DNA of 64,000 nt from an uncultured Pseudomonadales bacterium (GTDB taxonomy: Bacteria > Pseudomonadota > Gammaproteobacteria > Pseudomonadales > CANNCY01). Within the stretch, counting starts at the first letter, position 1. Each line of letters begins with the position of its first letter. A model generated the notes under the pieces. It did no database searches, was not told the origin of the DNA, and was given only the letters and a program-made list of their open reading frames with translations. The stretch spans positions 1-64,000 of the forward strand of contig CANNCY010000005.1 in the NCBI GenBank assembly GCA_947503335.1. The letters run 5' to 3'. The position numbers and the translations under genes were made by a program. Shown here one piece after another: positions 26,202 through 34,851 of the stretch.

Positions 26202-27524
26202 TTAGAACGAGAACTGTAGTCGTGCTTGAACGATCTGGTAGCTATCGTCTAATACGTCAGGGTTGTGAATCGCTTCGTGATACTTGTTCTCACCGTAAAT
26301 GTAGTTGAATTGAGCTTTCAGATGCTTCTCTAAATACCAGTTAACACCGATAGCCAAGTCAGTTGTTTTACCGCCATATACTTCAGTAGCTTCGTCGTCA
26401 AAGTTAGCTGTTTGAATACGTGCAGCAATTTCCCATGCGCCCCAGCCACCTGCAGAAACCGGATTAGCAGGAGTCACCTGACGGAATGTGCCATTCTTTC
26501 TACGGTATTCCCAAGTTTCGCCAGTTAGGGTGTAGATTGCCGATAAGTACGCAGCATCAATGTTGGTGGTGTCATCAAAGTCTACGTTATCAGCAGCCAT
26601 ATGAGCGTATTCACCCTGAATTAACAAGTTGTTACGCTGCACCGCAAATTCTGCACCGAACGCATGCTGATGATCACTAGCAAACTTGTCTGTATTTAGA
26701 ATACGGTCACTTGGCTTAGCACTTGGGCGAACGCGGTAACGAGCTTCAGCCTGATCGTCGTCGATATCGCCAGCGGTGTATAGGTAACTCGCACCTAGGT
26801 GTAGTAAGTATTCGCCCTTGATTGGCGCGCCAACAACACGGGTACCAAACATAGTGTTAAATTCGTCGTCTTTGTTTTCGAACGCATAGCTTGTACGAAT
26901 CGCCCAGTTGTCTGAATCGTAGCGATGCTGAATACCAAAGTTACGATCTGGTGAAAATGCGTCAGTGTATGCACGATGCATTAGATAGCCATGACGTGAG
27001 CTCTGAGTGTTCTCTAAACCAAATGCGTATTTTTGGTAGCCAAAAGTTAGCTTATGATTTTCGAAACCTTCGTATACAATGTTGGCATCTTTAAGATCTA
27101 GTTTTTCACCTTCGTCGTTGATATTGTCAGCAAAATCAAATTGAATTTCGTATTCCCAGTCGCGAGCAAATACACCTTCTAAACCAACACGTAGGCGATT
27201 AATTTGAGCAGCGCTATAAGAATCTTGAGTTTCAAGTTCACCGCCACCGTTTACAGTTTTCGACGATGAGTTAACATAGTCAGTTTCAACACGTCCTTTG
27301 AACTCAAGGGCTGAGCGACCGTCGCGCGAAAATAGTTTGGGTGAAGGGGCTGATTTTTTAAACTTAACACCATCACCCGAAGTACCTGCGCTATCTTGAA
27401 CGTCAATTAATTCACGCTCTAGCTGATCAATACGCTTTTCAAGGTCTTCTACGGTTACCGTGTCTGCAAATGCGTTTCCTGCTGCTATAGCAAGGGCTAA
27501 AGGGATAATGCTTGTTTTAAACAT
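26202..27524 (-). CDS. OprO/OprP-type phosphate or polyphosphate porin, copy 2
   Basis: A 440-residue outer-membrane porin with a signal peptide (MFKTSIIPLALAIAAGNAFA) and an N-terminal coiled coil VEDLEKRIDQLERELIDVQD. The barrel is closely similar to copy 1 (SRDGRSALEFKGRVE, NRLRVGLEGVFARDWEYEIQFDF, FENHKLTFGYQKYAFGLE) and ends in F. Loops differ most, for example around ENKDDEFNTMF and DDDQAEARYRVRPSA, which could alter channel selectivity. The ATG at 27524 follows GGAG. It is the first gene of the two-gene minus-strand unit in the second locus. Confidence 0.88.
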   Translation of the reverse strand: MFKTSIIPLALAIAAGNAFADTVTVEDLEKRIDQLERELIDVQDSAGTSGDGVKFKKSAPSPKLFSRDGRSALEFKGRVETDYVNSSSKTVNGGGELETQDSYSAAQINRLRVGLEGVFARDWEYEIQFDFADNINDEGEKLDLKDANIVYEGFENHKLTFGYQKYAFGLENTQSSRHGYLMHRAYTDAFSPDRNFGIQHRYDSDNWAIRTSYAFENKDDEFNTMFGTRVVGAPIKGEYLLHLGASYLYTAGDIDDDQAEARYRVRPSAKPSDRILNTDKFASDHQHAFGAEFAVQRNNLLIQGEYAHMAADNVDFDDTTNIDAAYLSAIYTLTGETWEYRRKNGTFRQVTPANPVSAGGWGAWEIAARIQTANFDDEATEVYGGKTTDLAIGVNWYLEKHLKAQFNYIYGENKYHEAIHNPDVLDDSYQIVQARLQFSF

Positions 27525-27590
27525 AAAACACTCCATACATAAGTTAATGTGTGCTCTATTCGGGCTGTTGTTAGCCGCCTTCTGAAATAA

Positions 27591-27611
27591 AGTATTCGCA
27601 ATACTAATACT
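27591..27611. promoter_or_regulatory. Palindrome upstream of porin copy 2 (possible operator)
   Basis: A perfect 15-base inverted repeat AGTATTCGCAATACT followed directly by a third half-site AATACT. It lies about 70-90 bases upstream of the porin start, between the porin and the IS481-like gene, where a regulator would bind. I found no equal copy upstream of the first operon. Confidence 0.45.
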
Positions 27612-27693
27612 GAAAATAGATTTGACGAATAAGGGTTATCCTGTACATTGCAAAATTGACATTTGCGGATACCAAAAAGAACAACTAGCGCTG

Positions 27694-28704
27694 TTATCTA
27701 GAAGCGTTTTTAAAACGAAGAATGGTTTCAATGGGCGGCCTTCCTAACGTATAACGGCCTGCCAATTTGTGAGAGCTATTGTAGTTTTCGAGCCAGTTCG
27801 CTAGCGACTCTTCGATGACCTTGATTTCTTTTGGGGCTGTTTTTTTAAACAAGGGCTCGTAGAACTGCTGCCAAACATAGTCATTAAATTGAGCACAAGC
27901 ACTGTTAACAACTGGCCCATTGAACGCCCTTACATAAACATGCCTGACACCCAGATCATTAAGAAATTGAGCAAAAGGATTGCCCTCGCCCACAAACTCG
28001 TGCCCCTTATCGGTAATGAGTGTATGAAACGGAAGCTCATGCTGCTTAAGTATGGGAATCACAGTATCTGAAAGAAAACCTCGACTTGCGGTTGCCGACC
28101 TATGACGCGACAACTTTGCGATCGCTAGACCGCTAAAAACATCGACAAGCGAGTGCTGATATAGATGACCGATATGCTCAAATACCCCTAATTCGTAAGT
28201 ATCTTGTACCCAAATGTCTCCTGGCTCTCGTGACTCAATTTCGGCGCTCTCTCTAGTGGTAGATACAAGCTCGTCGATGTACGCCGTTGCTTCATAAGTA
28301 AGCTGATTCTTCATACGTAGATGAGATTTTAATGCTAGCACTCGATCACGCTTTTTCTCGAGATTATGCCGTAGCCATATTGACCGAACGCCTCCTGGCG
28401 ATATTTTGTACCCCGAGGCAGTTAGCACCGCAGCTGCCTTAGCCTGCCCGTATTGTGGGTAATCTAATGCGATTTCTATAACGCGTTCTTCGAGCTTTGA
28501 CGAGACACGGTTTTTAACAACGGGCTTGCTCCTCGATTGATTCTCAAGCCCCTGTACCCCCGCCGACTCGTAGATTTTCTTAAATCGATAATACGAATCG
28601 CGGCTATAGCCCATAATCTCGCACGCCTTGGCTACACTGCCTAATTCATCGGCAATCTTTAATAGCGCAAGTTTGTTACGAACCGATTCAGATAGTTTCA
28701 TCAA
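27694..28704 (-). CDS. IS481-like transposase/integrase homologue with altered active site
   Basis: A 336-residue intact reading frame. An N-terminal helix-turn-helix (about 10-45, VAKACEIMGYSRDSYYRFKKIYE) and a second DNA-binding part precede an rve-type integrase core. The catalytic aspartates are D168 (VQDTYELG) and D232 (ITDKGHEF). The third acidic residue, expected in 'NGxxERF', is alanine 271 (NSACAQF), so the DDE triad is broken. I see no flanking inverted repeats or target duplication. It may be a dead element, or a protein kept for DNA binding between the divergent CYTH genes and the porin unit. Confidence 0.85.
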   Translation of the reverse strand: MMKLSESVRNKLALLKIADELGSVAKACEIMGYSRDSYYRFKKIYESAGVQGLENQSRSKPVVKNRVSSKLEERVIEIALDYPQYGQAKAAAVLTASGYKISPGGVRSIWLRHNLEKKRDRVLALKSHLRMKNQLTYEATAYIDELVSTTRESAEIESREPGDIWVQDTYELGVFEHIGHLYQHSLVDVFSGLAIAKLSRHRSATASRGFLSDTVIPILKQHELPFHTLITDKGHEFVGEGNPFAQFLNDLGVRHVYVRAFNGPVVNSACAQFNDYVWQQFYEPLFKKTAPKEIKVIEESLANWLENYNSSHKLAGRYTLGRPPIETILRFKNASR

Positions 28705-28944
28705 GAAATCCTTTTCTTTAACTAAGCATAGAATATTCGGCTAAAAATCATCAGTGTGCTTAAGCAGCTATTCAACTTGTTACCTATGTGTGAATTTTTT
28801 ATAGATGGTTCCCCCTATTTTCTTAGTTTGATTATCAGAAATTACACCTAATCTGTCAGATTAAGTTACAACTTTTGTTTATTTTCTGTTCACCCTCGTC
28901 TAAGTTAACTGCATATTTTTTAACCATCTTGGAGATGTATTCCA

Positions 28945-29580
28945 ATGTCTGATCTTAAAATCGGTGAAGAGTCAAAACCACGTTTCGAATTTAGAACCTT
29001 TGGCCAGTCGTTTGAGCAAGCAGCTAAACGCATGTCACGCCTTTCAGTGCCTGTACCTGAAAAAGTATGGCACCGCGAAAGCGACGAAATCTACATCATG
29101 TCGCGTACCAATGATCTTAACAACACAAAGATTCGCGACGGCAAGATGGACGTTAAGACCTACGTTCAAACCGTTGATGGGTTAGAACAATGGGACCCTA
29201 AGCTAAAAGCTGAGTTTCCAATTTCTAAAACAACTCTCGTGAACGAAGTACTACCTGCGTTTATGGTAGAAGCCCCAGAGCTAACCCAAGAAGAATATAC
29301 CTACGAAGAGTTCTTGGCGTTGATTGAAGCTCACCCCGACCTACAAGCTGTTCGTGTACACAAAGAACGCTTTGGCTACATGGTCAACAACACAATCTGT
29401 GAAGTGGCCAATGTGCTCGTTAACGGTGCAAAAATCGTAAGTATCAATAGTGAGTCTACTGAACTAGAAGACATCAAAGCGACATTATCTGACGTAGGCC
29501 TAGAGGGTGTTGAAAACATCAACTACCTACAGGCAATTAAGCGCGTAATCGGCATGATCAATCGCCCACTGGCTAACTAA
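28945..29580 (+). CDS. Divergent CYTH-like protein of 211 residues, copy 2
   Basis: Paralogue of the protein at 16.7-17.3 kb with the same length. Conserved blocks are SKPRFEFRTFGQSF, SDEIYIMSRTND, NTKIRDGKMDVKTYVQT, LEQWDPKLKAEFP, ERFGYMVNNTICEVANVLVNGAK and ENINYLQAIKRVIGM. Differences cluster around residues 95-120. The length and the blocks of identity argue that both copies are functional. A GGAG site lies 10 bases before the ATG. It starts the plus-strand pair of the second locus, divergent from the transposase-like gene. Confidence 0.72.
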   Translation: MSDLKIGEESKPRFEFRTFGQSFEQAAKRMSRLSVPVPEKVWHRESDEIYIMSRTNDLNNTKIRDGKMDVKTYVQTVDGLEQWDPKLKAEFPISKTTLVNEVLPAFMVEAPELTQEEYTYEEFLALIEAHPDLQAVRVHKERFGYMVNNTICEVANVLVNGAKIVSINSESTELEDIKATLSDVGLEGVENINYLQAIKRVIGMINRPLAN

Positions 29581-29591
29581 GAAGGTGCACC

Positions 29592-30062
29592 ATGGCTTTA
29601 GAAATTGAAAGAAAATACTTAGTTAGTAGCGATGCGTACAAAGAGTTAGCTAAGGCATCTGTACGCATTACCCAAGGCTATCTATCTAGTGTCAAAGAGC
29701 GAACCGTTCGCGTTAGAGTGAAGGGTGACAAAGGCTACCTCACCATTAAAGGTATTGGCAACGAATCTGGTGCTTCAAGGTACGAATGGGAACGCGAGAT
29801 TCCATTAGAAGATGCCAAGGCATTGCTGGCTATATGTGAACCTGGCGTGATCGATAAAACGCGATATTTAGTTGATCACGGGCCACACACGTTCGAAGTA
29901 GATGAGTTCTATGGCGAGAACTTAGGACTAGTAGTAGCTGAATGCGAACTTGATAGCGAAGAACAAGCGGTCGAAAAGCCCGACTGGGTAGCAGAAGAAG
30001 TAACTGGCGACCCTAAGTACTACAACTCAATGCTAATGAAAACGCCCTACACGCAATGGTAA
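29592..30062 (+). CDS. Cytoplasmic CYTH-domain inorganic triphosphatase, copy 2
   Basis: A 156-residue paralogue of the enzyme at 16.2-16.6 kb. The metal motif EIERK (residues 4-8) and all tunnel strands are kept: VRITQGYL, VRVRVKGDKGYLTIKG, YEWEREI, KTRYLV, FEVDEFYG and VVAECELDSEE. Hydrolysis of tripolyphosphate is the expected activity from the family. It follows its 211-residue partner by 11 bases with an AAGGTG site, the same order and spacing as the first locus. Confidence 0.9.
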   Translation: MALEIERKYLVSSDAYKELAKASVRITQGYLSSVKERTVRVRVKGDKGYLTIKGIGNESGASRYEWEREIPLEDAKALLAICEPGVIDKTRYLVDHGPHTFEVDEFYGENLGLVVAECELDSEEQAVEKPDWVAEEVTGDPKYYNSMLMKTPYTQW

Positions 30063-30096
30063 TTTGAGTTTGTGTAATATCGATAGTTAGATCGTT

Positions 30097-30124
30097 AGGT
30101 TGAGAGCCCCTTGGCTCTCAACCT
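30097..30124. terminator. Hairpin between convergent CYTH copy 2 and SDR genes
   Basis: A perfect 12-bp stem AGGTTGAGAGCC/GGCTCTCAACCT with a CCTT loop, lying exactly between two converging genes. Neither side has a clear T-run, so termination efficiency is uncertain, but position and stem strength favour a bidirectional terminator. Confidence 0.65.
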
Positions 30125-30133
30125 TCGACAATA

Positions 30134-30940
30134 TCACTTCCACTTAAACAGCTTTGCCATAACTTTCTCATAAGTACCAGGCATCCATCGCACGATGCGA
30201 TCAAATAGCTTGGCGTCTTTACCAACAATGATACGGCGCACACCCTTATCGACACCATTTAAAATAATCTGTGCGGCTTCTTCTGGCATAGTTGGAGTAA
30301 CCTTTTCAAAAGCCTTTATCGCTTTCTCTCGGTCATGCTGCGCAAAGCCAACCGTGGCGTTTGCCACTAGATTAGTACGAATACCGCCAGGATGTACACA
30401 GTGAATCGAAATGGGCGAGTTTCTGTGCTCCATCGCTAAAGACTCGGTGTAACCTCTTACAGCAAATTTGGTTGCGTTATACGCCGATTGGGTAGGAATA
30501 GAAAACATTCCGAATATACTCGACACGTTAACGATACAGCCATTGTCAGAACTATTTATTTGAGGAAAGAACGCTTCGGTACCATTAACCACGCCCCAAA
30601 AGTTGATATTCATGATCCATTCAAAGTGTTTGCGATCGGTCGCGCCTACCTTACTTTCGATAGCCACACCTGCATTATTAAAGATAGCATTTGCAGGCCC
30701 CATCTCTCGCTCTACTTCATCAGCTAACGCCAAGAAAGCTTCACGGTCAGCCACATCTAGGATGGCAGCCTTAATCTTAACCCCTTTATCGGCCAACAAA
30801 GCTTCGGTTTCAGATAACGACTCGCCATTAATATCGGTGATAACAAGATTACTACCGCGTTCGGCAAGTTGAATGGCTAAATGGCGCCCAATACCAGACC
30901 CCGCGCCGGTAATTACAGAAACAGCGTTCTCAAAATTCAT
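30134..30940 (-). CDS. Short-chain dehydrogenase/reductase
   Basis: A 268-residue classical SDR using NAD(P)(H). The cofactor motif is TGAGSGIG (about 11-18), NNAG lies at about 89-92, and the catalytic set is a serine in VNVSSIFGMF with YNATK (tyrosine-lysine). An aspartate in ITDIN suggests NAD preference. The C-terminal stretch DRIVRWMPGTYEKVMAKLFKWK is typical of SDRs acting on lipid-like or bulky substrates, but the substrate is not identifiable. It is a single gene between two terminators. Confidence 0.9.
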   Translation of the reverse strand: MNFENAVSVITGAGSGIGRHLAIQLAERGSNLVITDINGESLSETEALLADKGVKIKAAILDVADREAFLALADEVEREMGPANAIFNNAGVAIESKVGATDRKHFEWIMNINFWGVVNGTEAFFPQINSSDNGCIVNVSSIFGMFSIPTQSAYNATKFAVRGYTESLAMEHRNSPISIHCVHPGGIRTNLVANATVGFAQHDREKAIKAFEKVTPTMPEEAAQIILNGVDKGVRRIIVGKDAKLFDRIVRWMPGTYEKVMAKLFKWK

Positions 30941-31000
30941 ACGTCGCTCTAATTCATTATGTTAGTTGGGCGTAGTATACGTTTTTTACATCAACAAAAA

Positions 31001-31021
31001 AGGGCTGCACTAGGCAGCCCT
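31001..31021 (-). terminator. Terminator of the alanine dehydrogenase gene
   Basis: On the minus strand AGGGCTGC/GCAGCCCT forms an 8-bp stem with a five-base loop, followed by TTTTTTG. It lies 24 bases beyond the ald stop codon. Confidence 0.9.
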
Positions 31022-31044
31022 CTAATTATCATTCTTGTGAATGA

Positions 31045-32172
31045 TTATGCAGCGCTTGCAACCTTAGTCAGTGCAGTCATCGCTTCTACATACTCGTAGC
31101 CAAGTACGTCAGCTACTGGCTTGTAGGTTACCATACCAGCGTGAACGTTTAGACCTTCACGTAGATGCTCATCACGCAGTGCATCAAAGCCACTGTTGGC
31201 CAACGCAATAGCAAATGGCATGGTTGCGTTGGTTAGCGCCATAGTTGACGTACGTGCAACACCACCTGGCATGTTAGCAACACAGTAGTGAACAACGCCT
31301 TCTTCAACATAGGTAGGCTCTTGGTGAGTGGTAGCGCGAGAAGTTTCGAAACAGCCACCCTGGTCAATCGCAACGTCAACAACTACTGCACCGTCTTTCA
31401 TCTTCTTCAAGATCTCACGAGTAAGTAGCTTAGGAGCTGCTGCGCCTGGAATCAGTACTGCGCCGATCACTAGATCAGCTTCTACAGCGTACTTCTCAAT
31501 GGCATCGCCAGTTGAGTAAACAGTACGTAGACGACCATCAAACTCGGTGTCTAGCTGACGCAAACGCGGTAGCGAACGGTCTAGAATGGTCACGTCAGCG
31601 CCCATACCAACAGCCATGCGTGCAGCTTGAGTACCTACTACGCCACCGCCGATTACAAGAACCTTAGCAGGCGCAACACCCGGAACACCACCAAGTAGCA
31701 TACCGTTACCGCCCTGAGCCTTCTCAAGGTTATGGGCACCAGCTTGGATAGACATACGACCTGCAACTTCGCTCATAGGCGCAAGTAGTGGAAGACCACC
31801 GCGTGGATCAGTTACGGTCTCGTACGCGATAGCAGTACAACCTGATTCAACTAGCAGCTGAGTCTGAGTTGGGTCTGGAGCAAGGTGAAGGTAGGTAAAT
31901 AGCAACTGACCAGGGCGCAGCATTTTGCACTCATTTGGCTGAGGCTCTTTTACCTTAATGATCATCTCTGCTTTAGCAAAGATCTCTTCTGGGGTGTCAA
32001 TCATCTGAGCACCCGCAGCTACGTATTCTTCGTTCAAGAAACCGATAGCGGTACCGCCATCTGTTTGAACCATTACATCGTGGCCATTTGCCACTAGCTC
32101 ACGAACACCTGCAGGGGTTAAGCCGATGCGGTATTCATGGTTTTTTATCTCTTTTGGTACACCGATTAGCAT
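31045..32172 (-). CDS. ald: Alanine dehydrogenase
   Basis: A 375-residue NAD-dependent enzyme interconverting alanine with pyruvate and ammonia. It begins [26 protein letters not shown], with R15 and K74 region residues (MIIKVKEPQ) for substrate binding. YLHLAPD, the catalytic histidine region, is followed by the Rossmann motif [15 protein letters not shown] and [23 protein letters not shown]. The ATG at 32172 is chosen because GGAG lies 8 bases upstream; a TTG six codons earlier precedes that site. It is divergent from an Lrp/AsnC regulator that probably controls it. Confidence 0.96.
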   Translation of the reverse strand: MLIGVPKEIKNHEYRIGLTPAGVRELVANGHDVMVQTDGGTAIGFLNEEYVAAGAQMIDTPEEIFAKAEMIIKVKEPQPNECKMLRPGQLLFTYLHLAPDPTQTQLLVESGCTAIAYETVTDPRGGLPLLAPMSEVAGRMSIQAGAHNLEKAQGGNGMLLGGVPGVAPAKVLVIGGGVVGTQAARMAVGMGADVTILDRSLPRLRQLDTEFDGRLRTVYSTGDAIEKYAVEADLVIGAVLIPGAAAPKLLTREILKKMKDGAVVVDVAIDQGGCFETSRATTHQEPTYVEEGVVHYCVANMPGGVARTSTMALTNATMPFAIALANSGFDALRDEHLREGLNVHAGMVTYKPVADVLGYEYVEAMTALTKVASAA

Positions 32173-32345
32173 GATTTTATCTCCAGCCAATAATTTAAAT
32201 CAGAAACTATGCTGTTTCTTTGGTAAGTTGTTTCGACGGATATTAAGCACTTATAAAAAGAAATGAATAGGTATTTTCTAATATTTTTAGTTGATTTTAC
32301 TTTTTGTGAGTATATATTTAGCAAGATCATCTTTTGGTAAATCAA

Positions 32346-32819
32346 ATGTCATATACCCTGAATCGCATAGATAAAAACATTATTAGTATTCTGCAACGTG
32401 ACGGTCGTATCACCTATGCCCAGTTGGCTCGCGAAGTAGGGCTTTCGACCACCCCCTGTATCGAACGAGTACGTCGTTTAGAACGCGAAGGCGTTATCAA
32501 AGGGTTCAGTGCGCGAATAGACCCTGCCTCTGTCGACGCAGCGCTTGTGGTGTATGTACAGATTCGTCTTAACCATACCTCGGGTGACATCTTTGCTAGC
32601 TTTAAGCAGTCGGCCTTAGATCTAGAAGAGATTCAAGAATGCCATCTAGTATCAGGCGACTTTGATTACTTAGTAAAAGTTCGTGTCAAAGATATGCACG
32701 CATATCGCGAGTTTTTAGGCGAGACACTACTTAAATTGCCGGGCGTGCAAGAATCTACAAGTATTGTGGTAATGGAAGAAGTAAAAGAGACGCTAGCCGT
32801 ACCGATTAGATACGACTAG
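32346..32819 (+). CDS. Lrp/AsnC-family transcriptional regulator
   Basis: A 157-residue regulator with an N-terminal winged helix (NRIDKNIISILQRDGRITYAQLAREVGLSTTPCIERVRRLEREGVIKGF) and a C-terminal RAM ligand domain (SGDFDYLVKVRVKDMHAYREFL). Such proteins form octamers that respond to amino acids. Divergence from ald across an AT-rich 170-base gap suggests it senses alanine or another amino acid and regulates ald, as AldR- and Lrp-type proteins do elsewhere. The ATG at 32346 is preferred over a TTG four codons upstream. Confidence 0.93.
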   Translation: MSYTLNRIDKNIISILQRDGRITYAQLAREVGLSTTPCIERVRRLEREGVIKGFSARIDPASVDAALVVYVQIRLNHTSGDIFASFKQSALDLEEIQECHLVSGDFDYLVKVRVKDMHAYREFLGETLLKLPGVQESTSIVVMEEVKETLAVPIRYD

Positions 32820-32832
32820 CTCGTGATGCGAT

Positions 32833-34230
32833 TTAGGCGATTGATTTACGTGTTTGACCAACCCACAGAATCAACGCAGACAAAACAAAGCCCGGCACCA
32901 ATTCGTATAGATCAAATATGCCGCCAGACAGCGACTTCCAGACTGGCACCAAAACTGCTGCCGCCAAAATAGAGACAAACACTACTTGCCATTTTGCATT
33001 GCGCCCCATCGCTGCAAAAAGCATGATTGGGCCAAACGTTGCACCAAACCCTGCCCATGCAAAGGCAACTAGATCTAACACACCTGAGTCGGGATTCATT
33101 GCCATGTAGGTCGCTAATGCAGCAACCACAATGACAGCGACTCGCCCTAAGTTTAACGCCTGCTTAGGATCTAGTTTAAGACGAGTACCAACAATATCTT
33201 CAGAAAGCGCAGATGAAGCCACTAGTAGCTGGCTATCGGCGGTACTCATAATCGCAGCTAAGATCGCCGCAAGCATGACGCCTGCAACAAAAGGATGAAA
33301 CAGCATACCCACAGCAGCCATAAAGACAGTTTCTGCATCTTGTAACGGTTCGGTCATAAACGCACGCCCTAATAGGCCTACGGCTAACGCAGCTACGAGA
33401 CAGACAGCTGTCCAGCTGACCGCAATTCGACGAGCCTTAGGAATACCCTGATCACATTCAATTGCCATAAAGCGAGCCAAAATATGTGGCTGACCAAAAT
33501 AACCTAAACCCCAACCAACTAGGCCTAAGATCGCAATCACCGACAACGCTTCGCCCGCGTTATCGGTAAGCGGGTTCACCAACGCCTCACCTTGAGCAGC
33601 AAGTGCCTGCATCACTGACGCATCGCTACCATGCCACAGCAGCCAAGGTACAATGAACAGCGCTAGACACATTAGTAACCCTTGAATCACGTCTGTCCAG
33701 GCTACCGCTAAGAAACCACCAAACAGTGTATAAAGCATCACTGCGCCAGCGCCCAGTAACACCGCGGTCGTGTAGTTGACCTCGAACACTTCAACAAACA
33801 GCTTACCACCGGCAACAAGACCTGAACTGGTGTAGAAGGTGAAGAAAATCAGAATAGCGATACCCGCTAGTGGTCTAATCAACCCCTTCGGATCACCAAA
33901 GCGCGCGGCAATAAAGGCAGGTACCGTGATGGCATTGTGTTCAGCGCTTTGCTGGCGCAACGGCTGCGCTACAATTCGCCAGTTTAGCCAGGTGCCAATT
34001 AACAAACCGCCTGCGATCCAGATAGCTTCAAAACCAGACGCGTATGCATAGCCCGGCAAACCTAGTAGTAGCCAACCGCTCATATCTGACGCACCCGCAC
34101 TTAATGCGGTTGCGGTAGGCCCTAAACTACGATCACCTAAAAAGTAACCGGTGTTCGATTGAGTACGACGCCAAGCGATCACACCAATAGCAAATACTGC
34201 GACCAAATATAGGCCAAATGTAAACAGCAT
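32833..34230 (-). CDS. putP: Sodium/proline symporter
   Basis: A 465-residue inner-membrane protein of the SSS family with about 12-13 helices. The first part GYFLGDRSLGPTATALSAGASDMSGWLLLGLPGYAYASG is the PutP signature, with the sodium-site serine/threonine stretch STADSQLLVASSALSEDI further on. It imports proline for nutrition or osmoprotection. No putA is nearby. The start is placed at the ATG with GAGAG upstream rather than a longer reading that has no ribosome site. Confidence 0.93.
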   Translation of the reverse strand: MLFTFGLYLVAVFAIGVIAWRRTQSNTGYFLGDRSLGPTATALSAGASDMSGWLLLGLPGYAYASGFEAIWIAGGLLIGTWLNWRIVAQPLRQQSAEHNAITVPAFIAARFGDPKGLIRPLAGIAILIFFTFYTSSGLVAGGKLFVEVFEVNYTTAVLLGAGAVMLYTLFGGFLAVAWTDVIQGLLMCLALFIVPWLLWHGSDASVMQALAAQGEALVNPLTDNAGEALSVIAILGLVGWGLGYFGQPHILARFMAIECDQGIPKARRIAVSWTAVCLVAALAVGLLGRAFMTEPLQDAETVFMAAVGMLFHPFVAGVMLAAILAAIMSTADSQLLVASSALSEDIVGTRLKLDPKQALNLGRVAVIVVAALATYMAMNPDSGVLDLVAFAWAGFGATFGPIMLFAAMGRNAKWQVVFVSILAAAVLVPVWKSLSGGIFDLYELVPGFVLSALILWVGQTRKSIA

Positions 34231-34353
34231 AAGATTCTCTCTATAAATTATCGCCGCGTAGAATGGCATTAGTAAGCCATAGCGTCAATTGTAGTGGAAA
34301 CACGTATACCAGTGATCTAAACCTAATCAACAGTCTTAACAAGTATTACAACT

Positions 34354-34851
34354 ATGGGAATCACCGCCGGCGAGTTTGTAACCTATGTTATTCGCCCTAC
34401 GCTTCAACAATTAAATCTTTACACCGAAAGCTTCGAAAAACTTCTATTGGTTACCGCTGCCGCAGAAACCGGTATTGGTCTACATATCGCTCGCGCCGAT
34501 CAAAGCGGCATGGGCGTCTATATGATCTCGCCCCAACAGCATCGGCAAGTATGGGACCAGTTTTTAGCTTTCGACCCCGAACTTGCATCAAAAGTGCGCG
34601 GCTGTGCAAGCCAACAAGAGTTTCTGGCTAGCCCCGATCAAGAATTAGCTTTTAACCTAAGTTATTCAACCGCAATAGCCGCCGCCATATACTTACAGGC
34701 ACTAGGCACACCTTGTTCATCGGCGTCACCATTGCAGCTAGCAAAACTATGGCAACTCCATTTTAAGCAGTCAGCAAGCATTGGCACCGAAGACTTTTTA
34801 CGCGCCTTTGAGCAAGTAGCTGCTAGCTCAATGTCGATAGAGAGTAACTAG
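34354..34851 (+). CDS. Unknown protein with lysozyme/transglycosylase-like features
   Basis: A 165-residue protein without a signal peptide. The stretch VIRPTLQQLNLYTESFEKLLLVTAAAETGIGLHI...GMGVYMISPQQHRQVWDQFL resembles phage-associated proteins of the form 'LLLGTAAQES...GPALGIYQMEP.TH.DIW', in which the glutamate is the likely catalytic residue of a lysozyme-type fold. Here E49 region (AAETG) fits. A remaining prophage gene or a host adaptation is possible, but no other phage genes are near. Its stop codon abuts the fetB ATG. Confidence 0.55.
   Translation: MGITAGEFVTYVIRPTLQQLNLYTESFEKLLLVTAAAETGIGLHIARADQSGMGVYMISPQQHRQVWDQFLAFDPELASKVRGCASQQEFLASPDQELAFNLSYSTAIAAAIYLQALGTPCSSASPLQLAKLWQLHFKQSASIGTEDFLRAFEQVAASSMSIESN

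Noticed and set aside
27640-28760. Complete insertion sequence around the IS481-like gene
   Set aside because: No inverted terminal repeats or short target duplications could be matched on the two sides, so only the gene is reported.
28853-28870. Possible Pho box (CTGTCA...) upstream of the second 211-residue gene
   Set aside because: Only the first half matches the CTGTCAT repeat; the second half has almost no matches, so PhoB control is not supported by sequence.
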